Shown here piece by piece: positions 38,676 to 46,819 of a stretch of DNA of 64,000 nucleotides (position 1 is the stretch's first letter; each line of letters starts with the position of its first letter). The stretch lies in assembly GCF_016508255.1 (NCBI RefSeq), contig NZ_JADVKT010000001.1, forward strand, positions 744,001 through 808,000, written 5' to 3'. The position numbers and the translations under genes were made by a program. The notes beneath the pieces are model-generated. The model did not search any database. It saw only the letters and a program-made list of their open reading frames with translations, and was not told where the DNA came from. The stretch is from Acinetobacter calcoaceticus. GTDB taxonomy: Bacteria > Pseudomonadota > Gammaproteobacteria > Pseudomonadales > Moraxellaceae.

Positions 38676-38706
38676 TTGACCTTAGAGTGAACTCCAATCT
38701 TAGAAT
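38676..38706 (+). promoter_or_regulatory. MerR-type promoter with 19-bp spacer
   Basis: -35 TTGACC at 38676-38681 and -10 TAGAAT at 38701-38706 are separated by exactly 19 bases. The spacer holds the dyad TTAGAGT-GA-ACTCCAA (six of seven pairs). An overlong spacer with a central AGT-N2-ACT dyad is diagnostic of promoters untwisted by MerR-family activators. It precedes the SRPBCC-MerR operon, so autoregulation is likely. Confidence 0.8.
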
Positions 38707-38739
38707 CATTATAGTATTTAGCACTAAAGGTATTATTTG

Positions 38740-39258
38740 ATGAAAATAGTTTTCGCTATCGTTATATTTTCTGTGTTCATCCTTTTATTTCACCATAAAA
38801 GAATTGAAACAAAGATTGTTATAAATCAGCCAATAGATCATGTTTGGCAAACCTTCACATGCACATCATCGTATCCAGAATGGAACACTTTATTTGGTAT
38901 TGATAGATTTCCCACGCATGTAGGTCAAGAAATTAGTGTAGCTTTATATAATGAAAACAAAAAAGTGCAATTTACAATGCAGCCAATCATAAAGAGACTT
39001 GATAAATATCACTTAGAGTGGGAAGGTAAATTATACATAAATAGTTTATTTAATGGTCGACACCAGTTTATTTTCACTAAAATTGACGCTAATACAACTC
39101 AATTAGTTCAAGCTGAAGATTTTAATGGGCTACTTGTACCTTTTTTAAATTATTTTGTTATTCGGCCTACCAAGCTAAATTTTGATAGAATGAATAAATC
39201 CTTGAAAAAATATAGTGAAGATCAAACTTTAAACAAAGATAGCTGCAAAATATCCTAG
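38740..39258 (+). CDS. SRPBCC-fold protein with N-terminal membrane anchor
   Basis: 172 residues. Residues 1-18 (MKIVFAIVIFSVFILLF) are one hydrophobic anchor. The remainder has the START/Bet v1-like (SRPBCC, polyketide cyclase) pattern: ETKIVINQPIDHVWQTFTC, YPEWNTLFG, then beta strands and a C-terminal helix. Such domains hold hydrophobic ligands. AAAGG lies nine bases before the ATG, and a TTG directly ahead is not needed. The MerR gene follows 22 bases downstream, so the MerR effector may be connected to the ligand this protein handles. Confidence 0.8.
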   Translation: MKIVFAIVIFSVFILLFHHKRIETKIVINQPIDHVWQTFTCTSSYPEWNTLFGIDRFPTHVGQEISVALYNENKKVQFTMQPIIKRLDKYHLEWEGKLYINSLFNGRHQFIFTKIDANTTQLVQAEDFNGLLVPFLNYFVIRPTKLNFDRMNKSLKKYSEDQTLNKDSCKIS

Positions 39259-39280
39259 TTAAAATAATAAAGGTTATTAA

Positions 39281-39697
39281 ATGAATATTAGTCAATTTTC
39301 GAAAAAATATGGTCTATCATTAGATACTTTACGTTTTTATGAAAAATGTGAAATATTGATTCCTGATCGATTAACAAATGGCTATAGAAATTATCAGGAT
39401 ATACATGAACAAAAAATTAAGTTAATTATATCCTTAAAAAGCATCGGGTTTACGTTAGAAGAGATTAAACAGTTAATTGAACTCGAAACAAAACCTCCTT
39501 CTGAACAATGTAATATTATTTCCAATCAATTAATTGATAAAAAAATAGAGATAATTAGTCAACAAATTAAATTATTAGAATATGGAAAAGATACTCTTTA
39601 TGATGTTAAAAAATATATTAAGGATAATTCTTTTGTTAAAAATCAGGAAAAAATAAAAAAAATAATTGAGAACTTGTATAACTTTGCAAAAAATTAG
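39281..39697 (+). CDS. MerR-family transcriptional regulator
   Basis: 138 residues. The N-terminal winged helix reads MNISQFSKKYGLSLDTLRFY, then EKCEILIPDRLTNGYRNY, followed by LKSIGFTLEEIKQLIEL and a long dimerisation coiled coil (about 85-125). A cysteine (SEQCNII) at about residue 77 starts the dimerisation helix, where metal sensors of the family keep a ligand cysteine, but no C-terminal metal-binding cysteine loop is present. It is probably a small-molecule or oxidative sensor. It is the second gene of an operon headed by the 19-bp-spacer promoter. Confidence 0.87.
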   Translation: MNISQFSKKYGLSLDTLRFYEKCEILIPDRLTNGYRNYQDIHEQKIKLIISLKSIGFTLEEIKQLIELETKPPSEQCNIISNQLIDKKIEIISQQIKLLEYGKDTLYDVKKYIKDNSFVKNQEKIKKIIENLYNFAKN

Positions 39698-39815
39698 ATT
39701 TAAGAAAGAACAAAACCTATGTGTGAATGTCAAAATGTCAGTGAATTTTTTGTATGCTCTGACAGCTTTTCAAATATTTTCAGCAATAACGATGAAATAG
39801 AAAACACGTAATACA

Positions 39816-39999
39816 AAAAAGCCCCTGTTCTACAGAGGCTTTTTTTCAATTCAACACTTAATTATTTATGAACACAAGGTACAGCCGGTGAACCAATCCA
39901 AGCAGATTTAGCCGGAATATTTTCACCTTTCATGACCAATGTTAATGGTCCTAACACTGCATGATTGCTGACATTGGCGTTATACAAAATAATATTGTG
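39816..39999 (-). repeat. duplicated 3' end of the NRPS-like gene (distal copy)
   Basis: This stretch matches 42776-42958 with roughly six substitutions and one single-base indel over about 180 bases. It includes the hairpin terminator (AAGCCCCTG / CAGAGGCTT) and the last 46 or so codons of the 1332-residue protein. It marks the far edge of the cassette lying between the two copies. Confidence 0.9.
39862..39999 (-). pseudogene. C-terminal fragment of Pls/PosA-like protein
   Basis: Encodes ILYNANVSNHAVLGPLTLVM, KGENIPAKSAWIGSPAVP and CVHK, which matches the very end of the intact protein downstream (one Trp to Cys change near the terminus). The upstream frame (to 40086) is unrelated and lacks the rest of the gene, so this is a dead fragment. 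It was left by insertion or recombination at the 3' end of the gene. Confidence 0.88.
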
Positions 40000-40148
40000 C
40001 CTTTTTAGCCACAGACAGTTTTTACAGCTTTTGATAATGCAAATACAGTAATCAGCTACTTTCAAAAGAATTTTGGATGCATACATGTATTTTTATAGGC
40101 TCACCAATTAGCTTTAAATCGGCTCTAATTTCTAAAAGCAACAATAAT

Positions 40149-40547
40149 TTAGTCTTCACACTGAATTTTTTTATGCATCAATAAAAAAGCTAAACTTTTA
40201 TCAACCAAATTACCTGACAGCACCTCTTTTCTACTATCTATAGTTAAATTTATAGATGTTTTCATAAAGAAGTTCCCAAGGGAAATACATAGTAAAACTA
40301 AGGCTATATAAATAAAATTATTCTTAATCTTTATAAAATATACAATTAGAGAAGTGATTAAAAAAATAATTAATAAATTAATTATAAAATTATTAATAAA
40401 AATTGAATAATTATTAATTCCGTTAAATTCTACTAACCAAACTTTAAATAATTTAAAAGATGTATGCGTGCAATACAAATCTACAAATGAAATTGAGAGC
40501 AATACTACAACTGAAATGATTAGGCTAAATAAAGCTTTTTTTAACAT
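40149..40547 (-). CDS. small multi-pass membrane protein, candidate immunity protein
   Basis: 132 residues with three or four hydrophobic spans (about 5-22, 45-70, 76-93) and a polar C-terminus that includes KEVLSGNLVDKSL. No family is recognised. Its start shares one base with the stop of the glycosidase-like gene (TAATG), so the two proteins are made together. Small membrane proteins directly downstream of a secreted enzyme are typical immunity proteins of type VI effectors acting in the periplasm. This role is inference from gene order and topology, not from sequence similarity. Confidence 0.65.
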   Translation of the reverse strand: MLKKALFSLIISVVVLLSISFVDLYCTHTSFKLFKVWLVEFNGINNYSIFINNFIINLLIIFLITSLIVYFIKIKNNFIYIALVLLCISLGNFFMKTSINLTIDSRKEVLSGNLVDKSLAFLLMHKKIQCED

Positions 40548-41350
40548 TAGTTTTCTGCTCTTATTCCAATACCAAAAGTTTGTGTTTCATCTTTATTCTC
40601 TGCTGACATAAATTTAAATCCTCCGTCATACCATAAAAACACTGAATCGCTACCATCTACAGCGCAGGCATTTGTACAACCATTTTTAATAAAAGTATCT
40701 CTAAAGGTATCAAAAGAAACCGATCCTACACCGTGCTCTTGAGCAATCACCACAATATCAGCAGTAGGTGTAAATCCTATTCCTCCTCGCCCTGTTCTAT
40801 TGTCTAAACGTGAAAGCGCAGCATATCTATTATTATTTCTTTGAGTCAAAAAAGGTTTATGAGCAGGTAGAGGCTCTCCTGTTAACTTAGCATTTGGTAA
40901 TTCTTTACTATATAAATTACCATCACCGTATTTTAACCCTTTGAATACCAAAGGGCATAATCCACCAATACCCGTATAATAACCCCGATTTTTTGTTAAA
41001 TCTCCTTGTCCCATAAACCATGTATAATCCAGTTTTTGAGCAATATAAAACATATTAGGTGCGCTATGTCCATGTAAAGCTCCTGTACCTAATAATGCAA
41101 AACCTTCATTTAATGTATCAGCACTTGGAACTGGGTCGTGTCCAACAAATGCATCCGCTTTTCCTGAATCTGTTAAACCATACCAACAACTATTTATACA
41201 CACCGTTAATTTTGCTTTTGATTGTGCTCTTTGCACAGTTGCACTAAAAAGTTCTTCACCATCGCGGACAATAGGAGTTAAGCGAGATTTTCCTATAATT
41301 TTAATAATATGAAGGTCATTTTCTTTTTTATATTCAACTTTAAGCATCAT
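40547..41350 (-). CDS. phosphodiester glycosidase-like protein (NAGPA/DUF2233), candidate T6SS effector
   Basis: 267 residues with the pattern of the NAGPA family (PF09992): LTVCINSCWYGL, TGIGGLCPLVFKG, YAALSRLDNRTGRGGIGFTP, DIVVIAQEHG and the late ACAVDGSDSVFLWYDGG, where the Asp-Gly-Ser loop corresponds to the usual DGGGSS site. Human relatives cleave GlcNAc-phosphodiesters, and bacterial ones act on phosphodiester-linked sugars. No signal peptide is seen, so export would need a dedicated route; the VgrG tail ten bases upstream supplies one. AGGA lies before two adjacent ATG codons (41350 or 41347). Family call is by eye; effector role is inference. Confidence 0.65.
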   Translation of the reverse strand: MMLKVEYKKENDLHIIKIIGKSRLTPIVRDGEELFSATVQRAQSKAKLTVCINSCWYGLTDSGKADAFVGHDPVPSADTLNEGFALLGTGALHGHSAPNMFYIAQKLDYTWFMGQGDLTKNRGYYTGIGGLCPLVFKGLKYGDGNLYSKELPNAKLTGEPLPAHKPFLTQRNNNRYAALSRLDNRTGRGGIGFTPTADIVVIAQEHGVGSVSFDTFRDTFIKNGCTNACAVDGSDSVFLWYDGGFKFMSAENKDETQTFGIGIRAEN

Positions 41351-41360
41351 GATTTCCTAT

Positions 41361-41999
41361 TTAAAAATCTACTTTTAAATTTAGTCTTTTACTCAATAAA
41401 TACTTCTGACTTTCATAATCCCAATCCAATTGGTCAATATAATCTAAAATAAGGCTATACCTAAAAACACCTTGCATAACAATAACATCAGATTTATTTT
41501 TACTTGAAAATTGTTTTTTATGCTCACTTAAAGCTTCATTCAGAATTTCAACTTGTTCAGAAATTGAATCTATTCCTTCTTTATTTGTATGAAATTGTCT
41601 TAAATTTTTTTCTAAATTCAATGATTCTCCATTAATTTCAATACTTTTGACTTGGGGTATATTTTTTGGAGGAATAAAGTAAGCCACTCCGTTTTCACTA
41701 ATCCACAGTTCCTTTAATGGAGTTCCATTAATCACCAAATTATCTGTCGAATTTATTTTTTTTCCATCTAATCTCTCTATCCGAGCAAGAACTCCCGTTA
41801 TAGGAAAGTGTATATTTGGTGTGATTTTAGCTTTAGGAGTTAACTGATCTGATGGTAGTAAATGCTGTATATGAGTACTCTTTAAACTAGCCACAGACGG
41901 TCCAGAAAAAATATGTTGTCCTGCAAATACTTTAAATTCTTTAGGCGTTTTTATAGTAATACCATCAGAGGAAATTATAATTTGTGAACCACCCGCCAT
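41361..41999 (-). CDS. orphan VgrG C-terminal tail (DUF2345-like) fragment
   Basis: 212 residues. The first 40 (AGGSQIIISSDGITIKTPKE, then FKVFAGQHIFSGP) match the end of the DUF2345 beta-helix of Acinetobacter VgrG spikes, as I know the family. The following region resembles the beta-rich extension that often links VgrG to an effector. The spike core (gp27/gp5 domains) is missing, and the ATG has no clear ribosome site, so this is either a decayed VgrG or a swappable tail. It is followed after ten bases by the glycosidase-like gene. Confidence is high for the VgrG link and low for independent function. Confidence 0.72.
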   Translation of the reverse strand: MAGGSQIIISSDGITIKTPKEFKVFAGQHIFSGPSVASLKSTHIQHLLPSDQLTPKAKITPNIHFPITGVLARIERLDGKKINSTDNLVINGTPLKELWISENGVAYFIPPKNIPQVKSIEINGESLNLEKNLRQFHTNKEGIDSISEQVEILNEALSEHKKQFSSKNKSDVIVMQGVFRYSLILDYIDQLDWDYESQKYLLSKRLNLKVDF

Positions 42000-42064
42000 G
42001 ACTATGCCATTTATATTTTTATAGATAAAATCAATCTTAGCATAAATTAATTATCTTTATAAAT

Positions 42065-42760
42065 ATGACTTTTCTTATTGCTGTTCAACTAAAAGATAGT
42101 ATTGTTGTTGCAATAGACAATAAATATTTAATTTTAAAATATAAAAGTTTAGATCAATATAATGAATATATGGACTCTAAATTATATAGATGGCACAGTG
42201 GGCTTATCACTGGCGTAGGTGAGCATTATGTCATTGATAAAGCAGTTCATCTTTTTATTAATAATTTTAATTCTGAAATTGAAAAGCTTCCAATTTGTTT
42301 AAATATTTCAAAACAAGTTAGAGAAATGGAAATAGGATGCCATGAACAGATTCAATTATCTAAAATTCTGTATTCTAGTTATAGTAAAAATGGAGCAAAG
42401 CTTTTTTCTGTAGAACCAACTGATGAACCAGATATCTATCAAACATTAGAATTTAGAGAAAATGATCTCATCATTTGGTTATTTAATCCTAATATTCAAA
42501 ATATTTCTGAAAATTTAAAAAATCTTTACACCAATCCACGTCCTCATGCTTCATTTGATCATATAGAAGATTGGATTGATTACTATATTTCAGCTATTTC
42601 AGAAATTTACATAAAACAAAGTAGCGTAGATTCATGTATGAGTCGTAGTTTTGATATCTTTTTCCAAACAAAAGATCAATACTTTTATAAGCATATTGAA
42701 AATGATCAAAGCACAATAATTGAATTAAATGAAATTTCTAACAGTCTTGACTCTATTTAA
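42065..42760 (+). CDS. unknown protein, 231 aa, N-terminus reminiscent of proteasome-like hydrolases
   Basis: Not recognised with confidence. The N-terminus TFLIAVQLKDSIVVAIDNKY, followed by GLITGVGEHYVIDKAVHLF, looks like the two central beta strands and helix of Ntn hydrolases of the HslV/proteasome type, with Thr directly after Met. The C-terminal half is acidic and helical. It is divergent from the VgrG tail, with 65 bases between starts, and convergent with the NRPS-like gene. No good Shine-Dalgarno site is visible. It could be an accessory or second immunity gene of the cassette, or an unrelated passenger. Confidence 0.6.
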   Translation: MTFLIAVQLKDSIVVAIDNKYLILKYKSLDQYNEYMDSKLYRWHSGLITGVGEHYVIDKAVHLFINNFNSEIEKLPICLNISKQVREMEIGCHEQIQLSKILYSSYSKNGAKLFSVEPTDEPDIYQTLEFRENDLIIWLFNPNIQNISENLKNLYTNPRPHASFDHIEDWIDYYISAISEIYIKQSSVDSCMSRSFDIFFQTKDQYFYKHIENDQSTIIELNEISNSLDSI

Positions 42761-42775
42761 TATAATGAACTATAT

Positions 42776-42958
42776 AAAAAGCCCCTGTTCTACAGAGGCT
42801 TTTTTCAATTCAACACTTAATTATTTATGAACCCATGGCACAGCCGGTGAACCAATCCAAGCAGATTTAGCTGGAATATTTTCACCTTTCATGACCAATG
42901 TTAATGGACCTAACACGGCATGATTGCTGACATTGGCGTTATACAAAATAATACTGCG
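42776..42958 (-). repeat. duplicated 3' end of the NRPS-like gene (resident copy) with terminator
   Basis: Resident counterpart of 39816-39999 and part of the intact gene. It contains the terminator AAGCCCCTG-TTCTA-CAGAGGCTT with T run at 42776-42806. About 96 percent identical by eye to the distal copy. The two direct copies enclose about 2.8 kb. Confidence 0.9.
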
Positions 42959-45900
42959 TGTATTTACAACCACATCATGACCAATATTCACTTGTCCGAT
43001 TTTCATAATACGGTCTTCAAACAAGTGCGTTTGTGGGCCTGAGAAGCTATTAAACTCAGCGCGGTCACCAATGCTTACACAGTCGAACTCTGTAATATCA
43101 GCCGTATCCATATAAACGTCTTTACCAATACGAACACCTAAAATACGCAAGAAGAATGGCAACATTGGCGTTCCTCTTAAGTAGTTTAAGAAGTTAGGAA
43201 TCGCAACTGATTCATATAAGCTTGTGATCCCTTCGCTCAACCATACAAACATAGTCCACATTGGCGCTGAACATGGTTTATAGCGACCAATCAAAATCCA
43301 CTTCAATAACGCCACGATAACGAAGCAGCCAACACCATAGAGCAAACCAGCAAGCGTTAAAGCCAACAAACCCGTTGGAATGTTGTATTTGTTAATAACA
43401 TCAATAATCTCAAGCACGATCATATAACCCACACCAATCGCAAGAGCGGCAGGTAATACAACACGAAGGCCTTCAATAAAACCACGCATTAAACGGCGCT
43501 TGATACTTGGCAAAAATGTTAAATGATCTGGATATTTCTCAGCAGCTTCACGTGCAGGTAACAATAATGGCGGTGAACCAAACCAAGTTTGACCATCGTA
43601 CATTTCAACGTTGTCAGGTGTTTTAGATTGCACACCAATCAAGACGTTGTCTGGTAACACAGTACCATCCGCAATATAAGCACTGTTTCCGACAAAACTA
43701 CGGTTACCGATAGTCGTCGATTTCAAAGTCATCCAGCCGCCTCTGATTTCTTCATCGCCTAACATTACAGCATCGGCAATAAAGCTTTCTTCACCCAAAG
43801 TCAGCATTTCTGGAATAACACCGTTTGCAGTAGAAATTTCGGTATTTTTACCTACTTTCGCACCGAGCATACGGAACCATGTTGGCGCATAAATCGTAGC
43901 GAACAAGCCATGTAACGTTTGTAAGCTTGTTTCTAAAATTTGAGACGCAAACCATTTACGATAATAGGTGCTACCATGTACCGAATAAGTTCCGGTTTCA
44001 AGACGAGGCAACGCGATTTTACGTATTGCTGAAGAAATCACAGCAGTAATCATCATCATCATTGCACTAGCTGGAATCGCTAAAATGAAATAATAAATAG
44101 CGATTTGCAAATGGTCATTGGTACTAATATTAAATACGTTTGCATCTAACCAGTCGACCAACAGGAAGCTTGGGAAAATTGGAATAAAGAACAGACAAGC
44201 AATAATTAACGCACTCATTCCATAATATGCATATTCTGCAATTTTACGAATAAACGATAATTTTGGACGCTCTGGCATTTTATCTTGGTCGTCCACATGC
44301 CCGATTTTCTTGGCAGGTGTACCATCCCAAATTTCACCGGCTGGAATGACAGTGTCATATTCAATTGAAGTTAATGCATTTACGTGAGCTTGTTTCTCTA
44401 ACACTGTATTTTCTTCTAATACAGCATAAGAACCCACATAACTATCTTCTTTTAAGTGAATTGAACCTAATACCAAGTGACCATGTTCTACTTTGGCATT
44501 CTCTAAGTTTACTTGAGAACCAATGCTCACCCCATCTTCAACAGTAAGTAAAGATGGCATACGAATATGGACTGAACTAATCGTCACGTCATGGCCGATC
44601 TTCGCACCAAGCGCTTTCAAATATAAGTTAAGTAAAGTCGAGCCTGACAAAAGGTAAACAGGTGAAATATTGCTAATACGATCTGCTAACCACCAACGGA
44701 AATAGGTTAATCCCCATAATGGATATTGCCCTGCACCAATGCCTAACATTAATAGTCGTTTGACAGTAATTGAAACGACAAAACTGGTAATAATAACGCT
44801 GATATAAACCAATAGAGACAACGCGATTGCATACGGAATACTATCTCGTGTTCCACCAGTAAAATAATGGTAGGTAAAGAATGGTGCTAACCACTGCAAG
44901 ATATTAATCGAAATTAAAACTGGAATGGTCGCAAGCTGTGCAATACCACATAACCATTTATAAGTTTGATTACGAGGGTTGTCTTGTCCAATCTGGCTAT
45001 CAAATTGAGTTGGCTCAGGCTGCTCTAACATTAAAGCCGCAATTGCTCCCACCCTTCTCGCTTGATATAAGCTTTGAATCGTAAGATGGCTATATTCTGG
45101 ATGTTCACGCAGATTTGAAACTAAAACAGCTGCTAAAAGTGAATGTCCACCTAAATCATCAAAGAAATCTGAATCAAGTTTAATCGGCATGTTTGGGAAC
45201 AAGCGATTCAAAATACCAAATAAGATTTCTTCGGCTGGGTTTTGTGGTTGGTCAGATTCACTGCGGTCAATCACACTGGTAAGCGGTCTTGCTTTTAAAG
45301 CCTTACGGTCAATTTTTCCTGACAGTAAACGCGGTACTTCTTCAATAATCTCAAAACGGTTTGGCACCATATAAGGCGGTAAACGTTGACCAAGATTATG
45401 TCGAAGTTGCTTAATTTCTATAGGCTGTTTCGCTTCAAGTTCAGGTGCGATAAAAGCAATGAGCTGATCAATTCCGTCTTCTTGACGTAAAATTACCGCC
45501 GCTGTGCCAATGCCATCAATATCGCAAAGCGCAGCTTCAATTTCGCCGAGTTCAACACGGAAACCACGGATTTTTACCTGATCGTCAGCACGTCCCAAGC
45601 AATGTACTTGACCAAACTCATCAATTTTAGCCAAATCGCCAGTACGATAGAGCGATTGTTCATCCGGACCTTCTGCCCAAGGGTTTTGGATAAATTTATC
45701 AGCAGTTAAATCAGGTCGACCCAAATATCCTTCTGCGACACTTGGACCAAAAATACACAACTCACCTGTTTCACCTTGAGCGAGTAATTCTCTTTCAGCA
45801 TTAATCACCAACATGCCATAGTTCGGCAAAGGCTTACCAATCGTGACGAGTTTGCCGCGTTCTAACAACTCAAGGCTTGCAGTAACCGTGGTCTCAGTTG

Positions 45901-46819
45901 GACCATAAGTGTTAAACATTTGATGGTGAGGTAATGCCCAACGGTCAACCAGTGAATCTGGGCACATTTCCCCACCTAAATTAATAATTCTTAAATTAGG
46001 TACATCTTCAGGAAATAAAGCAAGTAATGTCGGAACAGCATGCAATACTGTAATTTGTTCCTGTTTTAATGTTTGGCATAAACGTTCAGGGTCACTGACA
46101 AGCGACTTAGGTGCAATCCACAATGTTGCACCAACTAAGTAAGAAAGCCAGATCTCTTCAAACGACATGTCAAAAGCGACAGAAAAGCCTTGATAGACTT
46201 TGTCTTGCTCTTGAATACCCAAAATATCATTTTCACTACGTAAAAAGTGACAAATATTTTTTTGGGTAATCACAATACCCTTTGGCTTACCTGTTGAACC
46301 TGATGTATAAATAATATACGCAGGTTGTTCTGGGGTGGTTTTAGCTAAAGGAATATTTTCACTGAGTGGCTTTTGCAGTTCAGTATTTGTCCATTTTGTT
46401 TGTGGCACTTCTGCTAAATGTGCATACCATTCATCTGTAGTAATCATCCCTACAGCTTCGGCATCTTCAAGACAAACCGCAATACGGTCAGCTGGCGTAT
46501 CCATATCAAAAGGAAGCCAAGCCGCACCACTTAAACAAATCGCCAATTGAGCTTTTAAAAGCTCGATGCCACGAGGTAACCATAGCCCAACAATGTGCCC
46601 TGGTTTCACCCCTCTTATTGTCAAATGTTGAGCCATGACTAAGGCTTGCTGATATAACTCACCATAACTCAACGTTTTATCTGCTTCAATTAAAGCCGTT
46701 TTATCAGGAAGAGCTTGTGCAGTATGGACAAAAATATCGGCCAAGACTTCATGCTGCAAAAATTCTGGTTGATACTTTCCACGAATAATATTGTTCGTGT
46801 TCGTTACAAACTGGTTCAT
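42821..46819 (-). CDS. Pls/PosA-family NRPS-like protein
   Basis: 1332 residues. Residues about 25-540 are an adenylation domain: A3 YIIYTSGSTGKPKG, A5 NTYGPTETT, A7 YRTGDLAKI, A8 GRADDQVKIRGFRVELGEIE and A10 PRLLSGKIDRKAL. A carrier domain follows (DDLGGHSLLA, phosphopantetheine Ser near 575). There is no condensation or thioesterase domain. The C-terminal 700 residues hold about six membrane spans in three groups and three left-handed beta-helix (hexapeptide acyltransferase-like) blocks. This matches poly-lysine synthetase Pls and PosA. A manual pocket reading (D-M-E-H-I-L-T-V-T) hints at a basic amino acid, which is tentative. The ATG at 46819 has GAGAG upstream and is preferred over one 15 codons earlier. 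Confidence 0.9.
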   Translation of the reverse strand: MNQFVTNTNNIIRGKYQPEFLQHEVLADIFVHTAQALPDKTALIEADKTLSYGELYQQALVMAQHLTIRGVKPGHIVGLWLPRGIELLKAQLAICLSGAAWLPFDMDTPADRIAVCLEDAEAVGMITTDEWYAHLAEVPQTKWTNTELQKPLSENIPLAKTTPEQPAYIIYTSGSTGKPKGIVITQKNICHFLRSENDILGIQEQDKVYQGFSVAFDMSFEEIWLSYLVGATLWIAPKSLVSDPERLCQTLKQEQITVLHAVPTLLALFPEDVPNLRIINLGGEMCPDSLVDRWALPHHQMFNTYGPTETTVTASLELLERGKLVTIGKPLPNYGMLVINAERELLAQGETGELCIFGPSVAEGYLGRPDLTADKFIQNPWAEGPDEQSLYRTGDLAKIDEFGQVHCLGRADDQVKIRGFRVELGEIEAALCDIDGIGTAAVILRQEDGIDQLIAFIAPELEAKQPIEIKQLRHNLGQRLPPYMVPNRFEIIEEVPRLLSGKIDRKALKARPLTSVIDRSESDQPQNPAEEILFGILNRLFPNMPIKLDSDFFDDLGGHSLLAAVLVSNLREHPEYSHLTIQSLYQARRVGAIAALMLEQPEPTQFDSQIGQDNPRNQTYKWLCGIAQLATIPVLISINILQWLAPFFTYHYFTGGTRDSIPYAIALSLLVYISVIITSFVVSITVKRLLMLGIGAGQYPLWGLTYFRWWLADRISNISPVYLLSGSTLLNLYLKALGAKIGHDVTISSVHIRMPSLLTVEDGVSIGSQVNLENAKVEHGHLVLGSIHLKEDSYVGSYAVLEENTVLEKQAHVNALTSIEYDTVIPAGEIWDGTPAKKIGHVDDQDKMPERPKLSFIRKIAEYAYYGMSALIIACLFFIPIFPSFLLVDWLDANVFNISTNDHLQIAIYYFILAIPASAMMMMITAVISSAIRKIALPRLETGTYSVHGSTYYRKWFASQILETSLQTLHGLFATIYAPTWFRMLGAKVGKNTEISTANGVIPEMLTLGEESFIADAVMLGDEEIRGGWMTLKSTTIGNRSFVGNSAYIADGTVLPDNVLIGVQSKTPDNVEMYDGQTWFGSPPLLLPAREAAEKYPDHLTFLPSIKRRLMRGFIEGLRVVLPAALAIGVGYMIVLEIIDVINKYNIPTGLLALTLAGLLYGVGCFVIVALLKWILIGRYKPCSAPMWTMFVWLSEGITSLYESVAIPNFLNYLRGTPMLPFFLRILGVRIGKDVYMDTADITEFDCVSIGDRAEFNSFSGPQTHLFEDRIMKIGQVNIGHDVVVNTRSIILYNANVSNHAVLGPLTLVMKGENIPAKSAWIGSPAVPWVHK

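Noticed and set aside
39719..39811. 30-codon ORF after the MerR gene with three cysteines
   Set aside because: No good ribosome site and too short to separate from chance in AT-rich DNA.
39862..40086. 74-residue ORF taken as a separate gene
   Set aside because: Its second half is the duplicated end of the NRPS-like gene, and its first half is unrelated filler. It is a fragment.
40149..42760. Reading the accessory cassette as a toxin-antitoxin or restriction system
   Set aside because: No nuclease, methyltransferase, helicase or DNA-binding motif in any of its proteins; the VgrG tail points to secretion.
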